Shown here: in pieces, positions 18,739 to 26,129 of the stretch
Layout: each line of letters opens with the position of its first letter
Position numbering within the stretch: position 1 is the first letter of the stretch
Notes under the pieces: model-generated
Seen by the model: only the letters and a program-made list of their open reading frames with translations
Told to the model about the DNA's origin: nothing
The model's database searches: none
Assembly (NCBI RefSeq): GCF_010730955.1
Contig: NZ_AP022577.1
Coordinates: 3,968,001 to 4,032,000, forward strand
Origin: Mycolicibacterium aubagnense
GTDB taxonomy: Bacteria > Actinomycetota > Actinomycetes > Mycobacteriales > Mycobacteriaceae
DNA length: 64,000 bases
Direction: 5' to 3'
Position numbers and translations under genes: made by a program

Positions 18739-20052
18739 ATGGGCGCCTTGACAGGCTGGGGAACGCAGCGCTGGCAGTCGCTGGCTCCGCTGGTGCTATT
18801 GATAAGCGCAGTGGTGTCCGTGGTGGTCAGCAGCATGACCGACCCGATCGACTTCCATATCTATGTGGCCGGCGGTGCGGCGCTGGATCATCCGGCCACG
18901 CTCTATGACGCGGCCTATCTGGATCCGGCACACAACGAGACGATGCCGTTCGTCTACCCACCGTTCGCCGCGATGGTGTTCTACCCGCTGCATCTGCTGC
19001 CCTTTTGGCTGGTGGCCCTCGCGTGGCGGGTGGGCATCGTTGCCGCGCTGTATGCCGTTGTCCGCATCAGCCAGAAGATGATCGACGCCGACAACAAGCG
19101 CGCCGCCATGCTGTGGACCGCCGGTGCGCTGTGGTTCGAACCGATCGTCGGCAACATCAAGCACGCCACCATCGGAGTCTTCCTGCTGCTGATAGTCATG
19201 GCCGCGGCCTACAGCTCGCGGTGGTGGCTGTCGGGCCTACTCGTCGGGCTGGGCGCGGGCGTGAAGCTGACCCCGGCGATCACCGGCCTGTACTTCGTCG
19301 GGATGCGGCGCTGGGCGGCCGCGGCGTTCTCGGCGGTGGTGTTCTTCGCGACGCTCGGCGTCTCGTATCTTGTTGCGGGAGACAGGGTTCGGTACTTCTT
19401 CACCGACTGGATCGGCAAGGACCGGCTCTTCACCATCGGCAACGTCTACAACCAGTCCTGGCGTGGTGGCATCGCTCGCGTGCTGGGCTACGACCCTGGG
19501 ATGGGCGCGTATTGGGCGGTGGCCGTCGCCTTCACCGCGACGTTGGCCGCTGCGGCGTGGTGGGCGCTGGGCTTGTATCCGCTGCAGCGTGATCGGCTGG
19601 GGTCGCTGCTGGTCGTCGTGCTGTTCGAGCTGCTCGCCTCGCCGGTCTCGTGGACCGCGCACTGGGTGTTGGTGGTGCCACTGCTGGTCTGGCTGCTCCA
19701 CGGGCCGTGGCGCGACCAGCCGGGCGCGCGGGCGCTGTGGTGGGTGTGGCTGACCGTGGCGGTCACCGCCGTGCCCAACGCACTCGCGACCCTGCAGACG
19801 AATCGCTGGGAGATCAGCCGTCCCTGGTACGAGGCCTGGGCGGGACTGATCTATCCGATTCTGACGGTGGCGACCCTGGGCTGGATCGTCGCCACCGGAG
19901 TCCGGGCCAGGCGGGCATTGACGGCCGCGGATCTGCCGCCACTCACGGTGGGCGCGGCGGTCCGGGAATCCGGCGACGCGCAGGTGTCGGCCAAGAGTGG
20001 TGGTAATGACAAAGAACGCGCAGGCGTGGAAAGCCGGGCTATCGGCGGCTGA
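18739..20052 (+). CDS. GT87-type mannosyltransferase, paralogue of the preceding gene
   Basis: A 437-residue polytopic membrane protein with the same pattern as the GT87 gene just upstream: DFHIYVAGGAALDHPATLYD (external-loop Asp), FVYPPFAAMVFYPL, LWFEPIVGNIKH, SGLLVGLGAGVKLTPAITGLYFVGMRRW and a C-terminal SRPWYEAWAGLIYPI. Shared strings in the same order show tandem duplication followed by divergence. It has an extra hydrophilic cytoplasmic tail of about 45 residues after the last helix. The start is ATG 18739, with a promoter candidate about 33 bp upstream. The probable reaction is mannose transfer from polyprenyl-phosphate-mannose to a cell-envelope glycolipid or glycan. Confidence 0.86.
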   Translation: MGALTGWGTQRWQSLAPLVLLISAVVSVVVSSMTDPIDFHIYVAGGAALDHPATLYDAAYLDPAHNETMPFVYPPFAAMVFYPLHLLPFWLVALAWRVGIVAALYAVVRISQKMIDADNKRAAMLWTAGALWFEPIVGNIKHATIGVFLLLIVMAAAYSSRWWLSGLLVGLGAGVKLTPAITGLYFVGMRRWAAAAFSAVVFFATLGVSYLVAGDRVRYFFTDWIGKDRLFTIGNVYNQSWRGGIARVLGYDPGMGAYWAVAVAFTATLAAAAWWALGLYPLQRDRLGSLLVVVLFELLASPVSWTAHWVLVVPLLVWLLHGPWRDQPGARALWWVWLTVAVTAVPNALATLQTNRWEISRPWYEAWAGLIYPILTVATLGWIVATGVRARRALTAADLPPLTVGAAVRESGDAQVSAKSGGNDKERAGVESRAIGG

Positions 20053-20110
20053 CGGAGCTAAGGCAGCTCCGGGATGGCGCCCGCACGCAGCGGCGGCTGG
20101 GTGCGAAGCT

Positions 20111-20857
20111 TCAGAGGGCTTGGCGGTCCACCTGATCAGGCGTGTGGAAGAAATCTCGGTCGCCTTCACGGTCGTCGAACATGCCCGCTTGTTCCAAGAG
20201 CCGGAAGAACGCTCGATATAGCCGACGGTAGATCACCAATTCTTGGTCGATCAGAGCTGCCACCCACGGGTTGTGCTCGGGCGTGGCAGCCAACCCTCCG
20301 ACGCAATCCAGTTGCACGCGAAGTGGTTCCTGATCGCGGTGGGTAGTGAAAACTTCGCCGACCGCAAGCAGCACCCCATAGAACGGGTCGTCAGGCACAC
20401 ACGGAATGCGGCCGAAGTCGATGTCCAGGAACGCAAATGTGGCCCGCCGGATGCACTCGGCGGCCGCGAGGACGGCGCGGTTCAGGTCGTCGTCGTCAGC
20501 CGCGGCGATGATGTCGACAGTGAGGTTGAACCAGGACTGCTGCCGCCGCCAATGATCGAGGATTCCCCGAACCCATTTTCCGACTACTGGCGCATCGCGC
20601 TCAAAGAGCTTTGCGGCGTGCCGGTCGATCGACTCGATAGTGGCGTCCGCATCAATGTTCAAAACCCACGGTTGGCGGAGATGCGCAATCCGCTCAACCA
20701 CCTCGCGGCTGGCAGCGCCGACCGCAGCTGCATGGCTGGCGTCATCGCCAGTGGCGATCGCTGATAGCAACTGGATGTCCATGTGCCGATAGAGCTCCGG
20801 GAAGACCTCGAACGGCTTGACGGCGGTGCGCTCCCACTCGCCGCTGCGGTCACTCAC
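20111..20857 (-). CDS. Hypothetical protein, last gene of ESX-type cassette
   Basis: A 248-residue soluble protein, mostly helical by composition, with no signal peptide, TM segment or recognised motif. Acidic runs (AAADDDDLN, FLDIDFGRIPCVPDDPFYGV) and a conserved-looking C-terminus (HNPWVAALIDQELVIYRRLYRAFFRLLEQAG) stand out. The reading frame is open further upstream, but GTG 20855-20857 overlaps the stop of the 774-residue Pro-rich protein (GTGA) and is the natural coupled start. Its place directly after a large secreted-type protein would suit a chaperone, immunity or accessory factor; the sequence does not say which. I do not recognise the family. Confidence 0.7.
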   Translation of the reverse strand: MSDRSGEWERTAVKPFEVFPELYRHMDIQLLSAIATGDDASHAAAVGAASREVVERIAHLRQPWVLNIDADATIESIDRHAAKLFERDAPVVGKWVRGILDHWRRQQSWFNLTVDIIAAADDDDLNRAVLAAAECIRRATFAFLDIDFGRIPCVPDDPFYGVLLAVGEVFTTHRDQEPLRVQLDCVGGLAATPEHNPWVAALIDQELVIYRRLYRAFFRLLEQAGMFDDREGDRDFFHTPDQVDRQAL

Positions 20858-23178
20858 GCCTGAACGCTGCCAAGAACAGGATTCGTGGCGTCCTGGCAGA
20901 TCGACGAAACGTGTTGCCAGTAAATCCAATCCGACATTGCCTCGCGCTGTGCAGCCACGTGGGGCGCGGTATACGCCTTGTACAGCTCGACGTTTTGCAT
21001 GTGGTCTGCGTAAGCGATGAGCTTGGTCAGGTGATCGATCGGGCCATTGGTGCCGGTGGTGCGCAGCAGCGGCTTGATGGTCTCCACCCAGAGCTTCATC
21101 GTCTGCTTGGCGTCGGGTGGCGCATCCTGCACCGGCCGAGGCGGCAGCGCCTCGTACAGCGTGACGTCAGACCATTCCTCAAGTCGCGCAGCGGCTTCCG
21201 GGGCAATCACTTGCAGTCGGGACCGACCCTGCATGGTGCCATCGGCCGGGATGTCGTCAGGCGCCAACTCCTCGGCGTGCATGCTCGATTTGTATGGCTT
21301 GACGTCTTCGGGCGTGCCAATGATCGCGCGCAGCGTCTTGCCGTGGAACTGTGCCCAACCTTGTATCGCCAGGAATGGGAAATTCACCCAGCGGCCGCGC
21401 TCAGCTGGCGAGATCGCCTCGTCCGCACTGACCAGCGTCACCTGTCCCGGAAGCTTCACCCCGTCGGGGATGTAACCAATGCCGTATGAGTTGGCCGCCA
21501 GAATCTGGCCCTCAGACGTGACACCGACTGCCCACACGAATTGATAGCTCGCCGCTGGGATAGACGGCGGCGCATGCAATGCCGCGGAAATGCGCCGCGC
21601 GATCTCGATATCCGCGTCAGTATTCCCTGCCGACTTTCGTTGCAAAAGGCCGGCTTTCGCCGCTGCTGCCATGGCATCGCGCTCTGCGCGGGCCGGGCTG
21701 ACCGGGATCGGCGCGGCTGCCGCAGCCTGCTGGTTGTTCGTGCCGGCGGCTGCGACACTGGGACCCGCAGGTCCGACGGGACCGCCCTGTCCGGGTTGTG
21801 CGACCGGTGCCGCCGGAGACGGCGTTGGAGCAGGGCCCAACGGAGCCGCGGGCGCAGCCGGCGTAGCAGCAGCTGGGCCCCCGACGGAACCGCCGCCACC
21901 AGCTGCCGACGCGGCGCCGACGGGAGCAGAGCTTGTCCCGGACGTGCCGCCGGCCGCGCCAGTTGGTGTTGCCGGAGGAGGCGTGGTCGGTTGTTGCGTC
22001 GCCGGTTGAGCCGAGGCCAGCGGCTGTGAAGCGTTCCCCGCTCCGCTCTGTAAACCCTGGCCGAACTGCTGCAACCCCTGCTGCAGTGGATTAGTCGGTT
22101 GACCGCCGGGTGTCTGCGCTCCGGTTGGCTGGCTGCTGGGGTTGCCCGACTGCTGCGCACCGGGGGTGCCACCGAGACCACTCGGAGAACCGCCACCTCC
22201 GGTGCTTGTGCTCGTCGTCGGTGTCCCTCCGCCTCCACTGGCTACGGTTCTGGTCGCCGGCTGTGATGGTGCTGCGACGACATTAGCTGGGGCACCGCCG
22301 GGGGTCTGTGGGTTCGCCGTTTGCGTGACGACCGGTGTTCCTGCGGGGTTTGACGGCTGAGGGTTTGCGGATGCTGCGGCGTCCGGAGCCCTGGGTGTCG
22401 CGGGGGCAGCCGGTGCCGGGGCGGGCGGGGTAACTTCCGCCTGTGGATCAGCGGCTATTGAGGGCCCCTCGCCGCGCGTCACTGGGGCAGGAAGCGTATC
22501 GGTCTTTGAGGAAGGGGGCGGCGCGGGAGGGCGCTTCTCAGACTTTGGATCGGCAGAGGCTGGATCTCCTTCACCGCGAGGAGTGGCGGGCGGTGCTGAA
22601 GTGCCCCCCGGCAGAGACCCCGGTGGCGGCTGCAGTTCATTTGGCAGGCCGCTACTAAGGAGCTGTTGCTCATTTATCGGAGGTTTGTAAGCCGATGGGT
22701 TCGCGACATGACCAGCTGCATCGGAAATGGCCTTGATATTGTCGCTATGGCACTGGATTTTCCTATTGTGAACCTTTGTGTCGTAGTCGGGGTCATCCTG
22801 CGACAGTTTGTTGATATAGGACTTCGCAGCGTTGACGTTGTTTATAATCTTGTCTTTGGCGCCAGCGATGGCTTGGGCCATATCGTTGTTCCAGTTTGCG
22901 GCAAGCGTCAACTGATTCTGAAGCGCGGCGAAGTTAGTTAGTATCTGTCCGCCTTTGCTGTCGGCGGCACCCGCAGCCCCCCCGGACCAGCTGTCGCCAC
23001 CGTTGTGGAACGTATCTCGATGCTTGTGACTCCACGGCGTGGATCCGCTATTCACCAGGTTCTGAAGTGCGCGGACGCAATCCTGAGCGACTTGATAGAA
23101 GCGAGTCTCGCTGCTATCAGGCCAACCGCCCGGATTCAACATGTCGTCGGCTCCGGTGGGTTTCGGTCGATCTCCCAT
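20854..23178 (-). CDS. Large Pro/Ala-rich ESX-associated protein
   Basis: A 774-residue protein in three parts. Residues 1-180 are a helical, Trp-containing N-terminus (GGWPDSSETRFYQVAQDC, DSWSGGAAGAADSKGGQILTN) resembling WXG100/EspB-like helical regions. Residues about 190-520 are a low-complexity Pro/Ala/Gly/Thr/Gln stretch. Residues about 530-774 are a compact C-terminal domain (YQFVWAVGVTSEGQILAANS, GYIPDGVKLP, WSDVTLYEALPPRP) resembling, as I recall, the C-terminal module of Rv3899c-type ESX-linked proteins (low confidence). The start ATG 23176-23178 shares bases with the upstream TAA. No signal peptide is seen, as expected for type VII substrates. It sits in a run with two WXG100 proteins. 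Confidence 0.72.
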   Translation of the reverse strand: MGDRPKPTGADDMLNPGGWPDSSETRFYQVAQDCVRALQNLVNSGSTPWSHKHRDTFHNGGDSWSGGAAGAADSKGGQILTNFAALQNQLTLAANWNNDMAQAIAGAKDKIINNVNAAKSYINKLSQDDPDYDTKVHNRKIQCHSDNIKAISDAAGHVANPSAYKPPINEQQLLSSGLPNELQPPPGSLPGGTSAPPATPRGEGDPASADPKSEKRPPAPPPSSKTDTLPAPVTRGEGPSIAADPQAEVTPPAPAPAAPATPRAPDAAASANPQPSNPAGTPVVTQTANPQTPGGAPANVVAAPSQPATRTVASGGGGTPTTSTSTGGGGSPSGLGGTPGAQQSGNPSSQPTGAQTPGGQPTNPLQQGLQQFGQGLQSGAGNASQPLASAQPATQQPTTPPPATPTGAAGGTSGTSSAPVGAASAAGGGGSVGGPAAATPAAPAAPLGPAPTPSPAAPVAQPGQGGPVGPAGPSVAAAGTNNQQAAAAAPIPVSPARAERDAMAAAAKAGLLQRKSAGNTDADIEIARRISAALHAPPSIPAASYQFVWAVGVTSEGQILAANSYGIGYIPDGVKLPGQVTLVSADEAISPAERGRWVNFPFLAIQGWAQFHGKTLRAIIGTPEDVKPYKSSMHAEELAPDDIPADGTMQGRSRLQVIAPEAAARLEEWSDVTLYEALPPRPVQDAPPDAKQTMKLWVETIKPLLRTTGTNGPIDHLTKLIAYADHMQNVELYKAYTAPHVAAQREAMSDWIYWQHVSSICQDATNPVLGSVQA

Positions 23179-24338
23179 TAAGCTACCCCAGCGGCGGTGC
23201 ATGCAGCACTAATGCCTGCCGAAGCGCGCCGGAATACGTTGTACAGGTAGGTATCTGCACTTGTATAGGTTGGCATTCCTTGAATAAATGCACGCCCATA
23301 CTGCGCCGCGAGAACTCCGAAATCCTGGATAACAGGATTTGCGCTGCCTCTCCCCAGTCTCTCGAAGGTATCGGACGCTGTGGCAAGTAGCGGCTCGACG
23401 GCGTCGTTTTCGGACTTGTACTGCGGTGACCAGTCGCTCGCAGGAATATTTAGATCTTCGTTCTTCCATGCCGTGTAAATTGGATTGGCATCTAGCTGCT
23501 TGACGGCAGTGTTCCAATCGGCGCAGCCAGGATCGGGCGATGTCAAGAATTGAACTGGCTTTTCAACATCGTCTAGCGGCGCAATTTTTTCGGGAGGCGC
23601 TACCGGTGTGACTAGCGGCCCGCGGGCAGCTGCAGAACCAAACGTGATTGCCTGACATATCCCTGTGATTGTCATGCCTAGTGTCACGCCGGTGGTCACT
23701 AAATTGAAATCTTCCGGTGCGTAATTCGGTACCTTGCTGACGAATGCGTGCATATACGCCACATACTGCTGATAAAGCTCACGCATGACCCGATGCGTGG
23801 TTATCTTTATGAGTGACGTTGCTTGATCGGCGGATTTTCCGAATGCTTCGGCTGACGTCTCGAATACAGTTCGCATATCCGGAGTCCATGCACTTGCAGA
23901 GATGGAGGGGTCTCGTCGTTCCCATCCGGCGTTTTTGGTGCTGTTCGCCAAGGTGTCATTAATCGGCCCCCACGGCGCGCACGAAGGATCTTCGGTGATC
24001 ACGGAGACAGGGCCGGTGTCGTTAGCGCTGGCGATATCGGATTTCGAACCCGACGTCGGTGTACCACCGCCGTTCCCATTGTTCGAACCCTTGCCGCCCG
24101 CGCACGACACCGCCACAACGGCAGTCACCGCGATGACAGCAACTAGGGCGATCGCACCGAGGATCCACTTGAGCGGACCCTTCTTCTGAGGGGCGGGCGT
24201 GGGATTCGGCCACTGCGGTTGTGAGTTCCATTGGCCCTGCGGTCCCGGCCCCTGCCGTCCACCGGGGTACCCCTGCCAATTACCGGGCTGCTGCGGGGGT
24301 TGAGCACCCCACGGGCCGGACGGCGGTGGCTGGGTCAC
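23178..24338 (-). CDS. Membrane protein with Pro-rich cytoplasmic tail (ESX-type cassette)
   Basis: A 386-residue protein. The N-terminal tail (about residues 1-52) is rich in Pro, Gln, Gly and Trp. One TM helix follows (about 57-79, WILGAIALVAVIAVTAVV), then a Ser/Gly linker and an extracytoplasmic domain of about 270 residues with Cys pairs (DPSCAPW, DPGCADW) that look like an internal duplication: each is followed by a similar stretch of Asn/Trp residues. The start is GTG 24336-24338, overlapping the upstream stop (GTGA). This topology is common in mycobacterial envelope proteins linked to ESX loci. It may help secrete or hold the cassette's products at the envelope (inference). Confidence 0.75.
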   Translation of the reverse strand: MTQPPPSGPWGAQPPQQPGNWQGYPGGRQGPGPQGQWNSQPQWPNPTPAPQKKGPLKWILGAIALVAVIAVTAVVAVSCAGGKGSNNGNGGGTPTSGSKSDIASANDTGPVSVITEDPSCAPWGPINDTLANSTKNAGWERRDPSISASAWTPDMRTVFETSAEAFGKSADQATSLIKITTHRVMRELYQQYVAYMHAFVSKVPNYAPEDFNLVTTGVTLGMTITGICQAITFGSAAARGPLVTPVAPPEKIAPLDDVEKPVQFLTSPDPGCADWNTAVKQLDANPIYTAWKNEDLNIPASDWSPQYKSENDAVEPLLATASDTFERLGRGSANPVIQDFGVLAAQYGRAFIQGMPTYTSADTYLYNVFRRASAGISAACTAAGVA

Positions 24339-25183
24339 AGTTGTTCCTCCACATTGGGTCGGGTCGGAGCCGCATGGCGCGGTGCAGAAGAGGGGGGTAC
24401 CGGGACGGCGCCTGAACCGTGGATCGGCGCGGCTGCATGCTTGCCCTCGACGGGGGCCTTGGGCTGCGCTTTCTCGGAGTGCGCCTGAGACTTGTCTTTG
24501 TCGTCTGCCGACTTCTTTTCGTCGTCGGCCTTCTTGTCTTCAGCAGCCTTCTGCTCAGCATCTTGCGGCTTGTCCTTCTCGGACTCGCCCTTCTTGCCGG
24601 CCATCTGGCCGATTTGCTGACCCACTTGCTGAGCCATCTGCATCGCTGCTTGAGGGATCGCGCCCGCCATCTGGGCCATCTGCATCGGCATCTGGAGCAT
24701 TTGGCCACCCATCTGGCCGAGTTGGCTCAGCTGGCTCATCGGGTCGCCGCCAGCGCCAGGCGCACCTGCCGCTGCCGTAGACGTCGCACCGGCTTTGGCT
24801 GGATTGGCGGCACCGGCGGCCGATCCACCTCCGCTGCCTCCCCCTGGCGCACCACCACTGCCGCCGCCAGATCCTTGGCCTGCTGGATCGTCGAGCTTTT
24901 GTTTCAGCACGTCTGCCGCAGCTTGTTGGTCAGTCGTCGCGTACGTGGACGCCGCGTCCTTGATGTTCGCTGCGTAGGCAGCAGTCTCGGTTTTCAGCTT
25001 GGGTAAGCCCGTCGTTATCGGATCCGCGAACTTCGGGGCATTCGTCGCCGCGGCAGTCGACAGCGCATCCGAACCGGTCGGAATGTAGAACGCCGGAGCA
25101 GCCGGCACGGCGTCCGACGCTGCTTGAAACGCCTGACCGGCAGCGGCAAGTTGGGCCGTATCAACCTTCAACGTGGGCGTCAC
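24335..25183 (-). CDS. EspC-like ESX secretion-associated protein with charged tail
   Basis: A 282-residue protein. The first ~95 residues (MTPTLKVDTAQLAAAGQAFQ...) look like the EspC/DUF2580 helical hairpin and contain Y81-ATT-D85, matching the YxxxD/E type VII secretion signal. A Gly/Ser/Ala-rich linker follows, then a Gln/Met-rich stretch (QMLQMPMQMAQMAG, QVGQQIGQMAG) and a highly charged Lys/Asp/Glu tail, ending in a short Pro/His segment. The GTG start at 25181-25183 lies 75 bp after the WXG100 gene. The stop overlaps the following membrane-protein gene. It is likely exported as a partner of a WXG100 protein or of the large Pro-rich protein. Confidence 0.72.
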   Translation of the reverse strand: MTPTLKVDTAQLAAAGQAFQAASDAVPAAPAFYIPTGSDALSTAAATNAPKFADPITTGLPKLKTETAAYAANIKDAASTYATTDQQAAADVLKQKLDDPAGQGSGGGSGGAPGGGSGGGSAAGAANPAKAGATSTAAAGAPGAGGDPMSQLSQLGQMGGQMLQMPMQMAQMAGAIPQAAMQMAQQVGQQIGQMAGKKGESEKDKPQDAEQKAAEDKKADDEKKSADDKDKSQAHSEKAQPKAPVEGKHAAAPIHGSGAVPVPPSSAPRHAAPTRPNVEEQL

Positions 25184-25258
25184 TTGACGCCCGCCTCGCG
25201 GTGTGCCGCCCCTAGTGAACGGTGACTACTCGACACCGAATTCCCCTCCCTGCGTCGG

Positions 25259-25549
25259 TCAGCCGAACTTGCCCTTGAGCTTCCCCTCGGCAGATTCCAT
25301 CGAATCATGACCGCTCTGGATGGCGCCGATCAGCTTGTTCAACGCTTCCAGCGCAGCATCGGCCTTCTCGCCCCATGAGTGCTCGGCAGCTTGCCAGCCC
25401 TCGCGCGCGGTGCCGTGCCAGATGTCGCTGCTCACCAATTGGATTCGCGCGCGCTCCTCGACCAGGATGTCGTTCAACCGTTTGTGTTCATCCTTGAGGT
25501 CGCCGATCGTCTGCTCGATCTCCGCAAAATGCCATTCTTGCTCTGCCAT
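25259..25549 (-). CDS. WXG100 protein (ESAT-6-like)
   Basis: A 96-residue helical hairpin protein with the WXG turn as W44-H-G46 (SSDIWHGTAREGW), flanked by two amphipathic helices, and no signal peptide. Length and motif position are standard for the WXG100/EsxA superfamily secreted by type VII systems. It lies 10 bp after a second WXG100-like gene, the usual tandem arrangement of a heterodimer-forming pair. It lacks a C-terminal YxxxD/E signal, which its partner has. No EccC, EccD or other machinery genes are in the window, so it must use machinery encoded elsewhere. Confidence 0.88.
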   Translation of the reverse strand: MAEQEWHFAEIEQTIGDLKDEHKRLNDILVEERARIQLVSSDIWHGTAREGWQAAEHSWGEKADAALEALNKLIGAIQSGHDSMESAEGKLKGKFG

Positions 25550-25559
25550 TGACGTCCCC

Positions 25560-25862
25560 CTACAGATGCATTGCTTGGGTCAGGCCTGTAGCCGCATTGG
25601 CGTCGGTCGAGTCGTAGGCGGCTACCGCAGACTGAAGCTTCTCGGTGATCCCGCGTTGCTCGGTGCTCAACGCCGCCATCGCCTTTTTGTAGCTGTTCAG
25701 AGCAGCTTCGACGGCCTTACCGGTGTCGCCCTTCAGCGCCTTCGCGAAGTCATCGATGGCCCGCTGTACCTGCGTCTGATGCGAGTCGAGGTGGCCGATC
25801 GTCTCCTCGAGTTTCGCGACCTGATGCCGCAGCATCTGCGTATCGACCTTGACTGCGTCCAC
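25560..25862 (-). CDS. WXG100-like protein with LKG in place of WxG and a YxxxD signal
   Basis: A 100-residue two-helix protein, first gene of the ESX-type cassette. The turn reads L43-K-G45 (FAKALKGDTGKAV) where WXG100 proteins usually have Trp-x-Gly. The C-terminal arm contains Y83-DST-D87, matching the YxxxD/E secretion signal. By position and signal it corresponds to the EsxB/CFP-10-like partner, and the following gene to the EsxA-like partner. The start ATG 25860-25862 lies about 34 bp downstream of a TAAAAT -10 candidate. Loss of the turn Trp is seen in some Esx partners, so this need not mean loss of function. Confidence 0.83.
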   Translation of the reverse strand: MDAVKVDTQMLRHQVAKLEETIGHLDSHQTQVQRAIDDFAKALKGDTGKAVEAALNSYKKAMAALSTEQRGITEKLQSAVAAYDSTDANAATGLTQAMHL

Positions 25863-25895
25863 GCCGCCCCCCTTCGCACGACAACCCCGGGACCG

Positions 25896-25915
25896 ATTTT
25901 ACGCCCGGGGGCGTA
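25896..25915 (-). promoter_or_regulatory. Promoter and palindromic operator candidate of the ESX cassette
   Basis: On the minus strand TAAAAT (25901-25896) is a good -10, 34 bp before the first WXG100-like start. Overlapping it is a perfect 7-bp inverted repeat TACGCCC-GG-GGGCGTA (25900-25915). A protein bound there would block RNA polymerase. The rest of the 267-bp divergent region to the regulator gene at 26130 shows no second copy. Confidence 0.5.
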
Positions 25916-26129
25916 TCAGTCGTCCCAACCAAGGATAGTCGGCGGATGTAGGGGGTACCTGCACGAAATTGTCTGGAAGGCCAAGGTGCAGGCGCGACGG
26001 TTCCATCGGCTTTTAGCTGGCGCATCGCGGCGCCGATAGGATCTGCTCGCTGCCGACGGTCTAAGTTCAGCCTCGTACCGCCTTGCACTCGCGGTCTCGT
26101 CCCAACCACGTCAAGAACGATTCGCACAA

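Noticed and set aside
20111..25862. PE/PPE or complete ESX locus
   Set aside because: No protein has a PE or PPE N-terminal motif, and no EccA-E or MycP gene is present. It is only a substrate-type cassette.
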